A stretch of DNA of 64,000 bases. Origin: Herbiconiux sp. Lineage in GTDB: Bacteria; Actinomycetota; Actinomycetes; Actinomycetales; Microbacteriaceae. The notes beneath the pieces were generated by a model, which was not told the origin of the DNA, searched no databases, and saw only the letters and a program-made list of their open reading frames with translations. Of the stretch, positions 34,355 to 43,337 are shown piece after piece. Every line of letters starts with the position of its first letter. Positions within the stretch are counted from its first letter, which is position 1. The DNA is taken from the NCBI RefSeq assembly GCF_004297105.1, contig NZ_SCVE01000017.1, positions 1-64,000 of the forward strand, in the 5' to 3' direction. The position numbers were made by a program, and so were the translations under genes.

Positions 34355-35170
34355 ATGCGACGACGCACGACGATCGCGACCGCGGCGATGGCCGCAGCCA
34401 TGACCCTCGCGCTCGCCGCCTGTGCGAGCGGCGGCGCGAGCAGCGACGCGCCCGCCACCACCGCGGCGCCCTCCCCGAGCGCGGCGGCGCTGGAGGGCTC
34501 CATCACCGTGTACGCCGCCGCATCCCTCACATCGACTTTCACCGAGCTCGCCACCCGGTTCGAGGCCGCCCACCCCGGAGTCACGGTCGAGCTGAACTTC
34601 GCCGGCTCCTCCGACCTCGTGACCCAGATCACCGAGGGCGCTCCGGCCGACGTGTTCGCCTCGGCCGATGAGAAGAACATGGCCAAGCTCACGGATGTCG
34701 GGCTGATCGATGCGGCCGTGCCCGTCGACTTCGCCACCAACGTGCTGCAGATCGCGGTGCCGCCCACCAACCCGGCGGGGGTCGCATCCTTCGCCGACCT
34801 GGCGGAGCCCGACACCAAGGTGGTGATCTGCGCCGCCCAGGTTCCCTGCGGCGCCGCCACGGTGAAGGTCGAGGAGGCCACCGGCGTCACCCTCTCTCCC
34901 GTGAGCGAGGAGTCATCCGTCACCGACGTGCTCGGCAAGGTCGCGAGCGGCGAAGCGGATGCGGGTCTCGTGTACGTGACGGATGTCGCCGCCGCGGGCG
35001 ACACCGTCCGAGGCATCGCCTTCGACGAGTCGGGCGAGGCCGTGAACGTCTATCCGATCGCGCCGGTCACGGCCACGAAGAACCCGGATGCCGCGCAGGC
35101 GTTCATCGACTTCGTGACGGGCGGCGTCGGCCAGGGTGTTCTCGCGGCCGCCGGCTTCGGTACTCCGTAG
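34355..35170 (+). CDS. modA: Molybdate ABC transporter substrate-binding lipoprotein
   Basis: This 271-residue precursor has a lipoprotein signal with lipobox LAAC (Cys23), then a Ser/Ala/Pro linker. The ModA fold includes [20 protein letters not shown] (near residue 50), [20 protein letters not shown] (near 85), the oxyanion-binding Ser residues and a late GLVYVTDV. It binds molybdate outside the membrane for ModBC. The gene lies between the HTH-TOBE gene and modB. Confidence 0.95.
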   Translation: MRRRTTIATAAMAAAMTLALAACASGGASSDAPATTAAPSPSAAALEGSITVYAAASLTSTFTELATRFEAAHPGVTVELNFAGSSDLVTQITEGAPADVFASADEKNMAKLTDVGLIDAAVPVDFATNVLQIAVPPTNPAGVASFADLAEPDTKVVICAAQVPCGAATVKVEEATGVTLSPVSEESSVTDVLGKVASGEADAGLVYVTDVAAAGDTVRGIAFDESGEAVNVYPIAPVTATKNPDAAQAFIDFVTGGVGQGVLAAAGFGTP

Positions 35171-35190
35171 CGGACTGCAGCCCGGCCGTC

Positions 35191-36018
35191 ATGTCCTCCC
35201 GCAGAAGCTCTCCCTACGCCGGGGTACCCGGCTGGGTCGTGGCCGTCGCGATCGTCGGTGCGTCGTTCGTGGTGCTGCCGCTGGTCGCGATGATCACCCG
35301 GGTGAACTGGGGGGAGTTCATCCCGCTGATCACCTCGGAGTCGTCGGTCGATGCCCTCTGGCTGAGCCTGCGCACCTCGCTCGCCGCCACGGCGCTCTGC
35401 GTGGTGCTGGGCGTGCCGATGGCGATCGTGCTGGCGCGCACCGAGTTCTGGGGCCAGAAGATCCTGCGCTCCCTGGTGCTGCTGCCCCTGGTGCTGCCCC
35501 CGGTGGTGGGCGGCATCGCCCTGCTCTACACCTTCGGCCGCCGTGGGTTGCTCGGCCAGAGCTTCGAGGCGTTCGGCGTCACCATCGCGTTCTCCACCAC
35601 CGCCGTGGTGCTCGCGCAGACCTTCGTGGCGCTGCCGTTCCTCGTGCTGAGCCTCGAGGGCGCGCTGCGCACGGTCGGCACGCGCTACGAGGCGGTGGGG
35701 GCGACACTCGGTGCCCGGCCCACCACGGTGCTGCGCCGCATCACACTGCCCCTCGTGCTCCCCGCCCTGATCTCAGGGGCGGTGCTGTCGTTCGCCCGTG
35801 CCCTCGGCGAGTTCGGGGCCACTCTCACCTTCGCGGGGTCGCTGCAGGGTGTCACCCGCACACTGCCCCTCGAGATCTACCTGCAGCGGGAGACGGATCC
35901 GGATGCCGCGGTCGCGCTCTCCCTCGTGCTGGTGGTGGTGGCCGTCATCGTGGTGGCGATCGCCCACCAGGCCGGCGAGCGGAACGGCGTGGGCTTCGGC
36001 CGGAGGCGGGACTCGTGA
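35191..36018 (+). CDS. modB: Molybdate ABC transporter permease
   Basis: This 275-residue inner-membrane permease has six predicted helices. The EAA loop is [20 protein letters not shown] (near residue 160), followed by [17 protein letters not shown]-type sequence ([13 protein letters not shown]). These are typical of ModB. ATG 35191 lies 20 bases after modA. The stop overlaps modC by GTGA, so translation is coupled. Confidence 0.95.
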   Translation: MSSRRSSPYAGVPGWVVAVAIVGASFVVLPLVAMITRVNWGEFIPLITSESSVDALWLSLRTSLAATALCVVLGVPMAIVLARTEFWGQKILRSLVLLPLVLPPVVGGIALLYTFGRRGLLGQSFEAFGVTIAFSTTAVVLAQTFVALPFLVLSLEGALRTVGTRYEAVGATLGARPTTVLRRITLPLVLPALISGAVLSFARALGEFGATLTFAGSLQGVTRTLPLEIYLQRETDPDAAVALSLVLVVVAVIVVAIAHQAGERNGVGFGRRRDS

Positions 36019-37073
36019 GCCTCTCGTTCGAGGCGGCCGTGCGCAGCCGCGGCTTCGACGTGGAACTCGCCGTCGAGGCGGGGGAGACGGTGGCGATCCT
36101 CGGCCCGAACGGCGCCGGCAAATCGACCCTGCTCACTCTCATCGCAGGGCTTCTCACGCCCGACACCGGATCGGCGCAGCTCGGCGAACGCGTGCTCTTC
36201 GATGTGCCGTCGACGGGGCGTGGCCGCTGGCTGCCCCCGCATCGGCGGGGCGTCTCGCTGCTGGCCCAGGACGCCCTGCTCTTCCCGCACCTCAGCGTGC
36301 TCGACAACGTGGCCTTCGGGCCTCGGAGCACAGGGATGCCGCGCGCCGCTGCTCTCGCCCGGGCCGCGACCTGGCTCGAGCGGGTCGACGCCTCCCACCT
36401 CGGCGCCCGGAGGCCCGCGCAGCTCTCGGGCGGGCAGGCGCAGCGCATCGCCGTGGCGCGCGCGCTCGCATCCGAACCCGCTCTGCTGCTGCTCGACGAG
36501 CCCCTGGCGGCCCTCGACGTCTCGGTGGCGCCCGCCGTGCGCCGGATGCTGCGCGACGTGCTGGCCGACCGCACCGCGATCATCGTGACCCACGATGTGC
36601 TCGACGCCTTCACGCTCGCCGATCGGGTCGTGATTCTCGAGGCGGGGAGGGTGGTCGACGCCGGCGCGACGCGGCAGGTGCTCGACCGGCCCGCCACCCC
36701 GTTCGCGGCCGGCCTCGCGTCACTCAACCTGATCACGGGCACCGCCGAGCGGGAGGGCGTGCGCAGCTCGGCCGGTGACCTCATCGGTGTGCGGTTCGAG
36801 CGGGCAGTGGCGGCCGGTGCCCGCGCGGGTGCGGCCGTGCGCCCGGCGCGCGTGAGCGTGTGGGCCCACGAACCCCACGCGCTCGCGGCGGCACAGAACG
36901 TGCTCTCCGGGGTCGTCACCGATCTCGAACCACGGGGTGACATCGTGCGCGTGCGCTCGGCGGAGCTCGCTGCGGATGTCACCCCGGGCGCGGTCGCCGA
37001 ACTCGACCTGGTGCCCGGGTCGCCGGTCTGGTTCAGTTTCGCCGCCGACGACACCGTCGCCTACGCGCTTTAG
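36015..37073 (+). CDS. modC: Molybdate ABC transporter ATP-binding protein
   Basis: This 352-residue ATPase shows Walker [10 protein letters not shown] (near residue 31), the Q-loop [13 protein letters not shown], signature LSGGQAQR (near 137), Walker B LLLLDEP (near 157) and the H-loop VTHD (near 195). A C-terminal TOBE-like regulatory domain (about residues 285-350, [20 protein letters not shown]) is present. It powers molybdate import by ModAB. GTG 36015 overlaps the modB stop. Confidence 0.95.
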   Translation: MSLSFEAAVRSRGFDVELAVEAGETVAILGPNGAGKSTLLTLIAGLLTPDTGSAQLGERVLFDVPSTGRGRWLPPHRRGVSLLAQDALLFPHLSVLDNVAFGPRSTGMPRAAALARAATWLERVDASHLGARRPAQLSGGQAQRIAVARALASEPALLLLDEPLAALDVSVAPAVRRMLRDVLADRTAIIVTHDVLDAFTLADRVVILEAGRVVDAGATRQVLDRPATPFAAGLASLNLITGTAEREGVRSSAGDLIGVRFERAVAAGARAGAAVRPARVSVWAHEPHALAAAQNVLSGVVTDLEPRGDIVRVRSAELAADVTPGAVAELDLVPGSPVWFSFAADDTVAYAL

Positions 37074-37118
37074 ACTCGACCGCCTTCAGGCTCGGCCGAT
37101 GCGGCTCGCCGGTGCCGG

Positions 37119-39158
37119 CTACTTCATGTACTGGCCGACGTAGGAGTACTTGACGAAGACCTCGGCCGCGAGGCCCGCTTCGTCGAGCACGCCCTGCACG
37201 GCCGTGAGCATGTACTTCGAGTCCCAGCCCATGTAGAGGTAGTGCGTGTCGTCGAGCTGGTCCCAGTGGCCCGTCCAGGCCGGGGCTTCGTAGATGGGAC
37301 CGCCGCGATGAGCGCTGAAGGCCACCACGTCGGTGCGGGAGTCGGCCCAGAGCCGCTTGAAGATGCGGTTGAAGAGGTACTTGATGTCGTAGACCTCCCA
37401 GTGCTCGCCGCGGTACTCCACGTACTCGAACTCACGCTCCCAGTTGCGCGGCCAGCCGCGGCGCTGGATGGCGTCGAGGATCGGGGTGAGACCGTCGTCA
37501 TCGATGCCAGTGACCGACGGCCGGGCCCACACGCGCAGGAAGATCTCGGTGAGCCGCACGGTGCGCGCGGCGATCGCCGCCGTGCTCCAGGCATCGATGC
37601 CCGCGATCTCGTGGGTGATCGGCACCTCGCTCAGCGCGTAGAGCGTGCGTTTGGCCGGGAACGACTGGTCGAAGGCGCGGTCGGCCAGCGGGCGCTCCAA
37701 CAGCGCCAGATTGCCCAGGGTCTCGGCGAGGGCGCGGTGGCTGTTCTGCTCGTCGTCGCTGTAGTCGGACCAGAGCCGGATGCCGTCGCCGCTCCAGGTG
37801 TCGCCGGGCGATGGCGGCACCACGTGCTCGACGTCGAGCACGCTCGGGTCGACGCCCGCGAGGCGGCCGAGCACATAGGAGGTGTGTGGGAGGTCGCTGA
37901 ACTTCAGTCCCACCTTCACGCGCTCGTCGGAGGGGGTGATGCGCGACATCGCGTGCACGAGGTTCGCCGGCCCCTCCTCGCGGGCCCGGCAGAGCCGGGC
38001 CACGAGCCGCTCGTTGCCGAGGCCCACGACGGTGCGGCGCAGCTGCAGCGACTGCAGCTGTTCGAACACCTCGATCAGCGCTTCTTTCGTGACCTCGCCG
38101 CGCGCGAAGTCGAAGTACACCCGCATCGCGAGCGGGAACATGCCGCGGCCGAAGGTGCCGAGGAACGCGAGCTGGCGGGCGACCTGCGGATCGGGTTCGC
38201 GAGAGGGATCGAGCAGTGCGCTGTAGGCGGCGGAGTACTCCCGCCACTCGGCGGCCTGCGCGCGCAACGTGGTGAACTCCAGGCGGGGGAACTGCTGCCG
38301 GAATGCGTCGTAGACACCGCGTTCGCCCGTGACGGCCACCTCGCGGCCCGTGGTCATCACGAGGTAGTGCCGCCAGAAGCTCGCGATGAACTCGCCGGTG
38401 TTCTGCTCGATCGGCAGCCAGTATTCGTTCTCGATTTCGTTCTGCTCGTCGTGCGAGAGGCCCATCAGAACGTAGTTGTGGATGAGCTCGTGGTCGAGCA
38501 GCGGAGCGCCTGTGGAGTTGAGGCTCTCGAAGATCTGCTGGGCGTTGGCATGGGCGCCGAGCGTGATCGACACGTGCTCGAGCTTCTGCAGGCCGCGCCA
38601 GATGCGCGGCACCTCCTCGGCCCGGATCTGGCTGCGGAAGAAGGCGTAGTTGTCGTCGAAGCGCGAGTCGCGGAGCGCGGCATCGCCCTCGCGGCGGTCG
38701 AGCACCACGGCCTCGAAGACCTCGGCCCAAGCGCGGTGGGGGCGGAGCTTGGTGCGCGTGCTGTCGTTCTCGCGCACGAGTACCCGGGCGAGTTCGGCGT
38801 CGAGTTCGGCCAGGCCAGCGACATCCGGGTTCTGCCGCACCGTGTGGTGCAGGGCCGCGATGAGCAGCATCAGGGTGGTGATTCGCTGCTGGCCGTCGAT
38901 GAGCACGAGGTCGGCGGCATCTGCTTCGCCCCCGGTGGGCGGGGCGGTGTTCGCGGTGGACAGGATCGAGCCGATGAAGTGGGTGTGGCCCGCATCCGTG
39001 TCGCCGACGGCGCGGATGTCGCCGAGCAGCTGTTCGCACCCGCCGATGTCCCAGCGGTACTGGCGTTGATAGACGGGTACCACGATCGTCGTCGCCGGAG
39101 CGGAGAGCCAGGCGATCGTGTTGACTGCGATCGCGTCGACATTCGTGGCACTGACCAT
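37119..39158 (-). CDS. GmrSD-like DUF262 plus DUF1524 (HNH) protein
   Basis: This 679-residue protein is probably a type IV-like restriction or anti-phage nuclease. The N-terminal DUF262 domain shows VPVYQRQYRWD (residues 28-37) and LIDGQQRITTL (87-97); the DGQQR motif is the nucleotide-hydrolysis signature. The DUF1524 HNH-like part shows LDVEHVVPPSP (near 440), LGNLALLE and FPAKRTLY (Lys near 500). About 130 further residues (580-679, EYRGEHWEVYDIKYLFNRIF and GWDSKYMLTAVQGVLDEAGL) follow, whose family I do not recognise. It is a single gene without other defence genes around it. Family members with fused S and D parts attack modified DNA; specificity here is unknown. Confidence 0.82.
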   Translation of the reverse strand: MVSATNVDAIAVNTIAWLSAPATTIVVPVYQRQYRWDIGGCEQLLGDIRAVGDTDAGHTHFIGSILSTANTAPPTGGEADAADLVLIDGQQRITTLMLLIAALHHTVRQNPDVAGLAELDAELARVLVRENDSTRTKLRPHRAWAEVFEAVVLDRREGDAALRDSRFDDNYAFFRSQIRAEEVPRIWRGLQKLEHVSITLGAHANAQQIFESLNSTGAPLLDHELIHNYVLMGLSHDEQNEIENEYWLPIEQNTGEFIASFWRHYLVMTTGREVAVTGERGVYDAFRQQFPRLEFTTLRAQAAEWREYSAAYSALLDPSREPDPQVARQLAFLGTFGRGMFPLAMRVYFDFARGEVTKEALIEVFEQLQSLQLRRTVVGLGNERLVARLCRAREEGPANLVHAMSRITPSDERVKVGLKFSDLPHTSYVLGRLAGVDPSVLDVEHVVPPSPGDTWSGDGIRLWSDYSDDEQNSHRALAETLGNLALLERPLADRAFDQSFPAKRTLYALSEVPITHEIAGIDAWSTAAIAARTVRLTEIFLRVWARPSVTGIDDDGLTPILDAIQRRGWPRNWEREFEYVEYRGEHWEVYDIKYLFNRIFKRLWADSRTDVVAFSAHRGGPIYEAPAWTGHWDQLDDTHYLYMGWDSKYMLTAVQGVLDEAGLAAEVFVKYSYVGQYMK

Positions 39159-39302
39159 GGGTTCTCGCTTCGCCTTTCGGGTCGCCGGAGGGACGCAGCC
39201 GCCGAGTCTAGCGGATGCGGCTGGCTGCCGAACGGGGTCCGCCGCCCGAGCGTGCCGGTTTGGTCGGGGAACCGGCGTGACCTTAGTCCCCTCTCAGCAG
39301 CT

Positions 39303-39321
39303 CGAATGTAGGCTTACCTAA
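39303..39321. promoter_or_regulatory. Possible DtxR/IdeR iron box
   Basis: TAGGCTTACCTAA at 39309-39321 matches 12 of 13 positions of the right part of the actinobacterial iron-box consensus (TTAGGTTAGGCTAACCTAA). The left third matches poorly, about 13 of 19 overall. It sits 42 bases before the putative Fe(II) oxygenase gene. Confidence 0.45.
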
Positions 39322-39362
39322 GTTCGGACCTGTTAAAACGTGCTGGTCCACGACGAAAGGGC

Positions 39363-40148
39363 ATGACTCACCTCATGGGTTACATCAAATCCGCCGCTCT
39401 CGAAGAGACCGGCTATGTGGTTCTCGACCGCTACAACAAGGTAATCGACCCCAAAGAATGGCTCGACATCGAGTACAACGACTGGAAGTCGTCGGGTGAC
39501 ACCCGCTTCGCTCCTCTCGCCAGTGCCTTCGGTGACATCGAGTGCAACGGGTTCTGGAACCACAAGCCGCCGCGCACCGACAAGGACGGCGTGTGGATCG
39601 ACTCGCAGACCGCGATCGCTCCCACCCTCACCGAGCGCGCGCAGGAGCCCGGCGCCAACGTGGGTCGCTGCCGCGTGATCGAGCTGCAGCCCAACACCTA
39701 CGCCGACTGCCTCTACAACCTCCACCAGGACGACAACAACCGTCTCAACCCCGACGGCACCGGCTGGGTGGTGCGCGGCTTCTTCAACCTCACCGACGAC
39801 ACCGACAGCTACTTCGTGCTGCGCGACAACCGCACCGACCCCGACGGTGAGGTGCGCATCGCCCTTCCCGCGGGCGCGCAGCTCGTGATCGACACGCAAC
39901 GTCTGTGGCACGCCGCCGCCCACTACGGCACCGAGCCCCGCTACTGCCTCATCACCTCGTGGGAGTCGGGCCCCGAGCTCGACGCCTACATCGAGAAGTA
40001 CAACGGCGTGAACCACGTCGAGAGCGTCGAGGTGCCCCAGGACGTGCTCGACGCCGGCCAGGCCGAGCAGACCCGCCGCATCGCCGCCCGTGCCGCCGCG
40101 CTCGCTGCGCGCGGTCAGGCCGAGAACGCGGTGATGAGCGAGGCGTAG
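39363..40148 (+). CDS. Putative Fe(II)/2-oxoglutarate-type dioxygenase
   Basis: This 261-residue soluble protein shows a facial-triad pattern: HQD at residues 121-123 (HxD), a distal His183 in RLWHAAAH and Arg193 in EPRYCLITSW. The spacing (60 residues, then 10) fits the double-stranded beta-helix of 2-oxoglutarate oxygenases. VVRGFFNLTDDTDSYFVLRD between them has alternating beta-strand character. The last 45 residues are a helical Ala/Arg tail. The family is not recognised beyond this, so the call is an inference. ATG 39363 or 39375 could be the start; GAAAGGG at 39355-39361 fits neither perfectly. A possible iron box lies upstream. Confidence 0.55.
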   Translation: MTHLMGYIKSAALEETGYVVLDRYNKVIDPKEWLDIEYNDWKSSGDTRFAPLASAFGDIECNGFWNHKPPRTDKDGVWIDSQTAIAPTLTERAQEPGANVGRCRVIELQPNTYADCLYNLHQDDNNRLNPDGTGWVVRGFFNLTDDTDSYFVLRDNRTDPDGEVRIALPAGAQLVIDTQRLWHAAAHYGTEPRYCLITSWESGPELDAYIEKYNGVNHVESVEVPQDVLDAGQAEQTRRIAARAAALAARGQAENAVMSEA

Positions 40149-40164
40149 GCCTTCTGTTCCGCCT

Positions 40165-40204
40165 GACGGATGCCCCGGTCGAGCTCTCGGCCGGGGCATC
40201 CGTC
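40165..40204. terminator. Bidirectional terminator
   Basis: A perfect 14-bp stem GACGGATGCCCCGG / CCGGGGCATCCGTC with a 12-base loop lies between converging genes. There is no strong T-run, but stem stability and position fit a two-way terminator. Confidence 0.7.
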
Positions 40205-40289
40205 GTCTCAGGTCGCGCAATCCTGCCTCGGCTGTGCGAGGAAGGCCCATTCCTGCGGCCTGAGGCGAGTCTCTCCGGACTGAGCCGCG

Positions 40290-40811
40290 TCAGCAGCCGG
40301 CGCCGATGACCTCGGAGTCGACGGGCCAGCGGATGTCGAGCACGTCGCCCGGTTGCACGTTGAGCGGGTCGCTGCACGGGAAGTTGACGCGCACCACATC
40401 GATGGTCTGCAGTTTGAAGCGCGAGGCGATGGCGAGCACCTGGTCGTTCTGCATGACGGTGTAGGTGAACTCGTAGTCGTTGAGCTGGCTCGCGGGGCCC
40501 ACGGCGAACTCCTGGGGGCCCGTGTCCTCGACCAGGGGCGTGTTGGCGGTGTTGCCCCCGTCGGTCTCGCCGCCCATCGCGTTCGGCGGTGTGGGCGGAG
40601 GCGGCGGCTCGGGCGTCGGCGTCTCGGTGGGGGTGGGAGTCGGCGTGGGAGTCGGCGTGGGCGTGGGGGTCGGTGTGGCCGTCGGCGTCGGCGTCTTGGT
40701 GGGAGCCTCGGCACCGCCGGTGCGGTCGGTGGGGGGCGTGCAGGCCGTGAGCACTGCGATCGTCAGTGCGACCACTGCCGCCAGTCGCACACCGCGGGAG
40801 AAATGCTGCAC
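40290..40811 (-). CDS. LysM-domain lipoprotein with Thr-Pro repeat
   Basis: This 173-residue precursor has a lipoprotein signal (LAAVVALTIAVLTAC, Cys24). It is followed by a long Thr-Pro repeat linker (about residues 36-65) and a Pro-rich stretch. The C-terminal LysM-like module reads FTYTVMQNDQVLAIASRFKL with a late VQPGDVLDI. It is predicted to be anchored outside the membrane and to touch peptidoglycan. GTG 40811 was chosen because longer frames put 40 basic residues before the signal peptide. The Thr-Pro array is a DNA-level repeat (GGCGTGGGAGTC-like) prone to length change. Confidence 0.8.
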   Translation of the reverse strand: MQHFSRGVRLAAVVALTIAVLTACTPPTDRTGGAEAPTKTPTPTATPTPTPTPTPTPTPTPTETPTPEPPPPPTPPNAMGGETDGGNTANTPLVEDTGPQEFAVGPASQLNDYEFTYTVMQNDQVLAIASRFKLQTIDVVRVNFPCSDPLNVQPGDVLDIRWPVDSEVIGAGC

Positions 40812-41095
40812 GTCGTCGACGCTAGCCCCCCGACCCTTGGGACTGCCACTCCCAAACCCGGGCGCGGGCATCCGCCGCCCGCGGTGGTACGTGCGTGCGT
40901 GCGTGGGCTGAGTTGCCACACGATGTGGCAACTCGGTTCGGAACGGATGCGCCGAGTTGCCGCTTCATGTGGCTTGGCGGGGCGAGTTGCCACATCATGT
41001 GGCAATTCGACGAGCGAGCGGACCGGTCAACCGCCTAAGAGCATTCTCATCGGCCGATCCGCCCGCCGGGCGGCCACGGCATCGATAATGAGCAG
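40812..41095. repeat. Divergent gap with TTGCCACA dyad copies (cluster A)
   Basis: AGTTGCCACA-cga-TGTGGCAACT (40911-40933) is a perfect dyad. A degraded copy follows near 40955-40975, and AGTTGCCACA-tca-TGTGGCAATT (40985-41007) is near perfect. They lie in the divergent gap between the LysM lipoprotein and the histidine kinase genes. The same core recurs at 43338-43822 and 62286-62600. No gene is seen in the gap. Confidence 0.85.
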
Positions 41096-42655
41096 ATGTC
41101 TCCACGCTCCCGGCCGGTGCGGCTCTCGGTGCGCGTGCGCATCCTGGCCACATTGCTGATCGTCGCGGGGCTGGGCATGGCGGTGGCCGGATCCACGGCC
41201 TATCTCGTGCAGCGCGACCGCGTGCTGACGTCGGTCGATGAGCGTCTGGTCGCGCTCGCGGGCGACGCCGCAGAAGTGGCCGCGGACTCGGGGAGTGCGG
41301 CATCCGCGACCCTCGACACCGTGATGACGGATGTCGTGCAGCGCGTGCGCCCCGGATCGAACGAGTCGGCCCTGGGCATCGTCGACGGCCGACCGGCGCT
41401 CTCGCCCGGCGGTACGGTGGCCTTCCGGCTCGACCGCGACCAGCAGCTGGTGGACCGGGTGGTTTCCGAGACCGCCGACGGCGAGGTGGTGCGCGGAACC
41501 CTGGCGACGCCCGGTGAGCGGGCTCTGCGCTACATCGCGGTGCCCATAGCGTCACCGTCCGTGCCGGGGCAGGCGGATGCCCGCACCGCCGTCTTCGTGA
41601 TCGCCGTCGACGTGGCATCCGAGCTCGCGCCTCTGACCGACGCCTTCACGACCTACGCGGCCATCGCCGCACTCGCGCTCGCCGTGGTGGGGGTGGTGGG
41701 CTGGTTCGTGGCGGGCCGGCTACTGCGACCCATCCGCTCGCTCACCGCGGCCGCGACGCGTATCACGGCCTCCGATCTCGCCGAGCGCATCCCGGTCACG
41801 GGGCGCGACGACATCTCGCAGCTCACCGTCACCGTCAATGGGATGCTCGACCGCCTGGAGGTCGCCCTCACCGCCCAGCGGCAGCTGCTCGATGACGTGG
41901 GACACGAACTGAAGACGCCGGTCACGATCGTGCGGGGGCACCTCGAACTGATGGATGCGGGCGATCCGCTCGACGTGGCCACGACCCGCGAACTGGCGAT
42001 CGATGAGCTCGACCGCATGAGCGGGCTCGTCTCCGACATCGCCCGCCTGGCCGAGGCCGGACGCCCGGGTGCCCTCGTGCGGGCGCCCGTCGACGTGGCC
42101 GAACTGACCGACCGCATCCGGGCGAAGGCGGTGGCGCTCGCCGATCGGCAGTGGGTGATCGTGGAGCGGGCCGAGGGTGTGGGCGTGCTCGACGCCGACC
42201 GCATCACCCAGGCGATGCTGCAGCTCGCCGCGAATGCGGTGTCGCATGGTTCGGCCACGTCGGCGGGAGGGGCTGCAGCCACGGTGACGGGAACGGGTGG
42301 GGCCGGCTCGGCGGGTGGGGCGGGCTCGAAGGGTATGGCCGGCTCGACGGGCGAGGCAGGCGGGCGGATCGAGCTGGGGAGCAACTGGGCCGCGGATGCA
42401 TCCGGCGACCTGCGGCTCTGGGTGCGCGACTTCGGGCCCGGGGTTCCGCCGGATGCGCGCGTGCGGGTGTTCGAACGGTTCCAGCGCGGACCGGAGCACG
42501 GCCGGGGCAGCGGGGGATCGGGTCTCGGCCTGGCGATCGTGTCGAGCATCGCGGAGGCCCACGGCGGCCGCGTCGAGCTGGAGGCGCCGGTGGACGGGGG
42601 AGCGCTGTTCCGCATCGTGATCCCCGCGGCAGAGGGAAGGGAAGGTTCAGCATGA
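41096..42655 (+). CDS. Sensor histidine kinase (OmpR-type partner)
   Basis: This 519-residue membrane kinase has TM1 at about residues 13-38 and an extracytoplasmic sensor at about 39-180. TM2 is at about 183-208 and HAMP at about 205-258 (LLRPIRSLTAAATRITASDL). The H-box is DDVGHELKTPVTIVRGHLEL with His270. The N-box is QLAANAVSHG, G1 is RDFGPGVPP and G2 is GSGGSGLGLAIV. A Gly/Ala/Ser-rich low-complexity insert (about residues 388-422) sits after the N-box, where the ATP lid begins. It overlaps the response regulator by 4 bases. The stimulus is unknown. Confidence 0.92.
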   Translation: MSPRSRPVRLSVRVRILATLLIVAGLGMAVAGSTAYLVQRDRVLTSVDERLVALAGDAAEVAADSGSAASATLDTVMTDVVQRVRPGSNESALGIVDGRPALSPGGTVAFRLDRDQQLVDRVVSETADGEVVRGTLATPGERALRYIAVPIASPSVPGQADARTAVFVIAVDVASELAPLTDAFTTYAAIAALALAVVGVVGWFVAGRLLRPIRSLTAAATRITASDLAERIPVTGRDDISQLTVTVNGMLDRLEVALTAQRQLLDDVGHELKTPVTIVRGHLELMDAGDPLDVATTRELAIDELDRMSGLVSDIARLAEAGRPGALVRAPVDVAELTDRIRAKAVALADRQWVIVERAEGVGVLDADRITQAMLQLAANAVSHGSATSAGGAAATVTGTGGAGSAGGAGSKGMAGSTGEAGGRIELGSNWAADASGDLRLWVRDFGPGVPPDARVRVFERFQRGPEHGRGSGGSGLGLAIVSSIAEAHGGRVELEAPVDGGALFRIVIPAAEGREGSA

Positions 42656-43308
42656 CCGGCATCCTGATCGCGGAGGACGAGGAGCGCATCAGCTCCTTCA
42701 TCGAGAAGGGCCTGAAGGCGGCCGGCTTTCAGGCGACCGTCGTGCGCACCGGCCCCGACGCTCTCGAGCTCGCGCGCACCGGTGTGTTCGACCTGGTGGT
42801 GCTCGACATCGGGCTGCCGGGACTCGACGGCCTCGAGGTCATGCGCCGACTCCGTGCAGAAGGGGCGAAGACCCCGGTGATCATCCTCACGGCCCGGAGT
42901 GCGGTGGAGGATGTGCTCGCGAGCCTCGAGGGCGGGGCGAACGACTACATGGCCAAGCCGTTCCGCTTCGACGAACTGCTGGCGCGCATCCGGTTGCGGC
43001 TGAACGATGCGTCGAGTGCGGTGGAGACGGTGCTCGCCGCCGGGGATCTCGAGCTGGATCTGCGGGGCCGGCGAGCGAGCGTGGAGGGGCGAACCGTCGA
43101 CCTCTCGGCGCGGGAGTTCGCGCTGGCGGAGGAGCTGCTGCGGCATCAGGGCCAGGTGCTGAGCCGCGAGCAGCTGCTGAGCCGGGTGTGGGGGTTCGAT
43201 TTCGATCCGGGATCGAACGTGGTCGACGTGTACGTGGGCTACCTGCGGCAGAAGTTCGGTGCAGCCCGCATCGAGACGGTGCGCGGGATGGGCTACCGCC
43301 TGGTCTGA
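42652..43308 (+). CDS. OmpR-family response regulator
   Basis: This 218-residue regulator has an N-terminal receiver domain with acidic pocket EDEE (9-12), phosphoacceptor Asp52 in VVLDIGLPG, Thr in ILTA and Lys in MAKPFRF. The C-terminal winged helix (about residues 125-215) has LSAREFALAEELLRHQGQVL and VDVYVGYLRQKF and ends with the usual ETVRGMGYRLV. It overlaps the kinase gene (ATGA). Candidate targets are the secreted-protein genes next to it, but no site is evident. Confidence 0.94.
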   Translation: MTGILIAEDEERISSFIEKGLKAAGFQATVVRTGPDALELARTGVFDLVVLDIGLPGLDGLEVMRRLRAEGAKTPVIILTARSAVEDVLASLEGGANDYMAKPFRFDELLARIRLRLNDASSAVETVLAAGDLELDLRGRRASVEGRTVDLSAREFALAEELLRHQGQVLSREQLLSRVWGFDFDPGSNVVDVYVGYLRQKFGAARIETVRGMGYRLV

Positions 43309-43337
43309 CGGGCCGTCCGCGGCGTGCCGCGCCTATC

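Noticed and set aside
40620-40720. Tandem DNA repeat as an independent element
   Set aside because: It encodes the Thr-Pro linker of the LysM lipoprotein, so it is explained by the protein.
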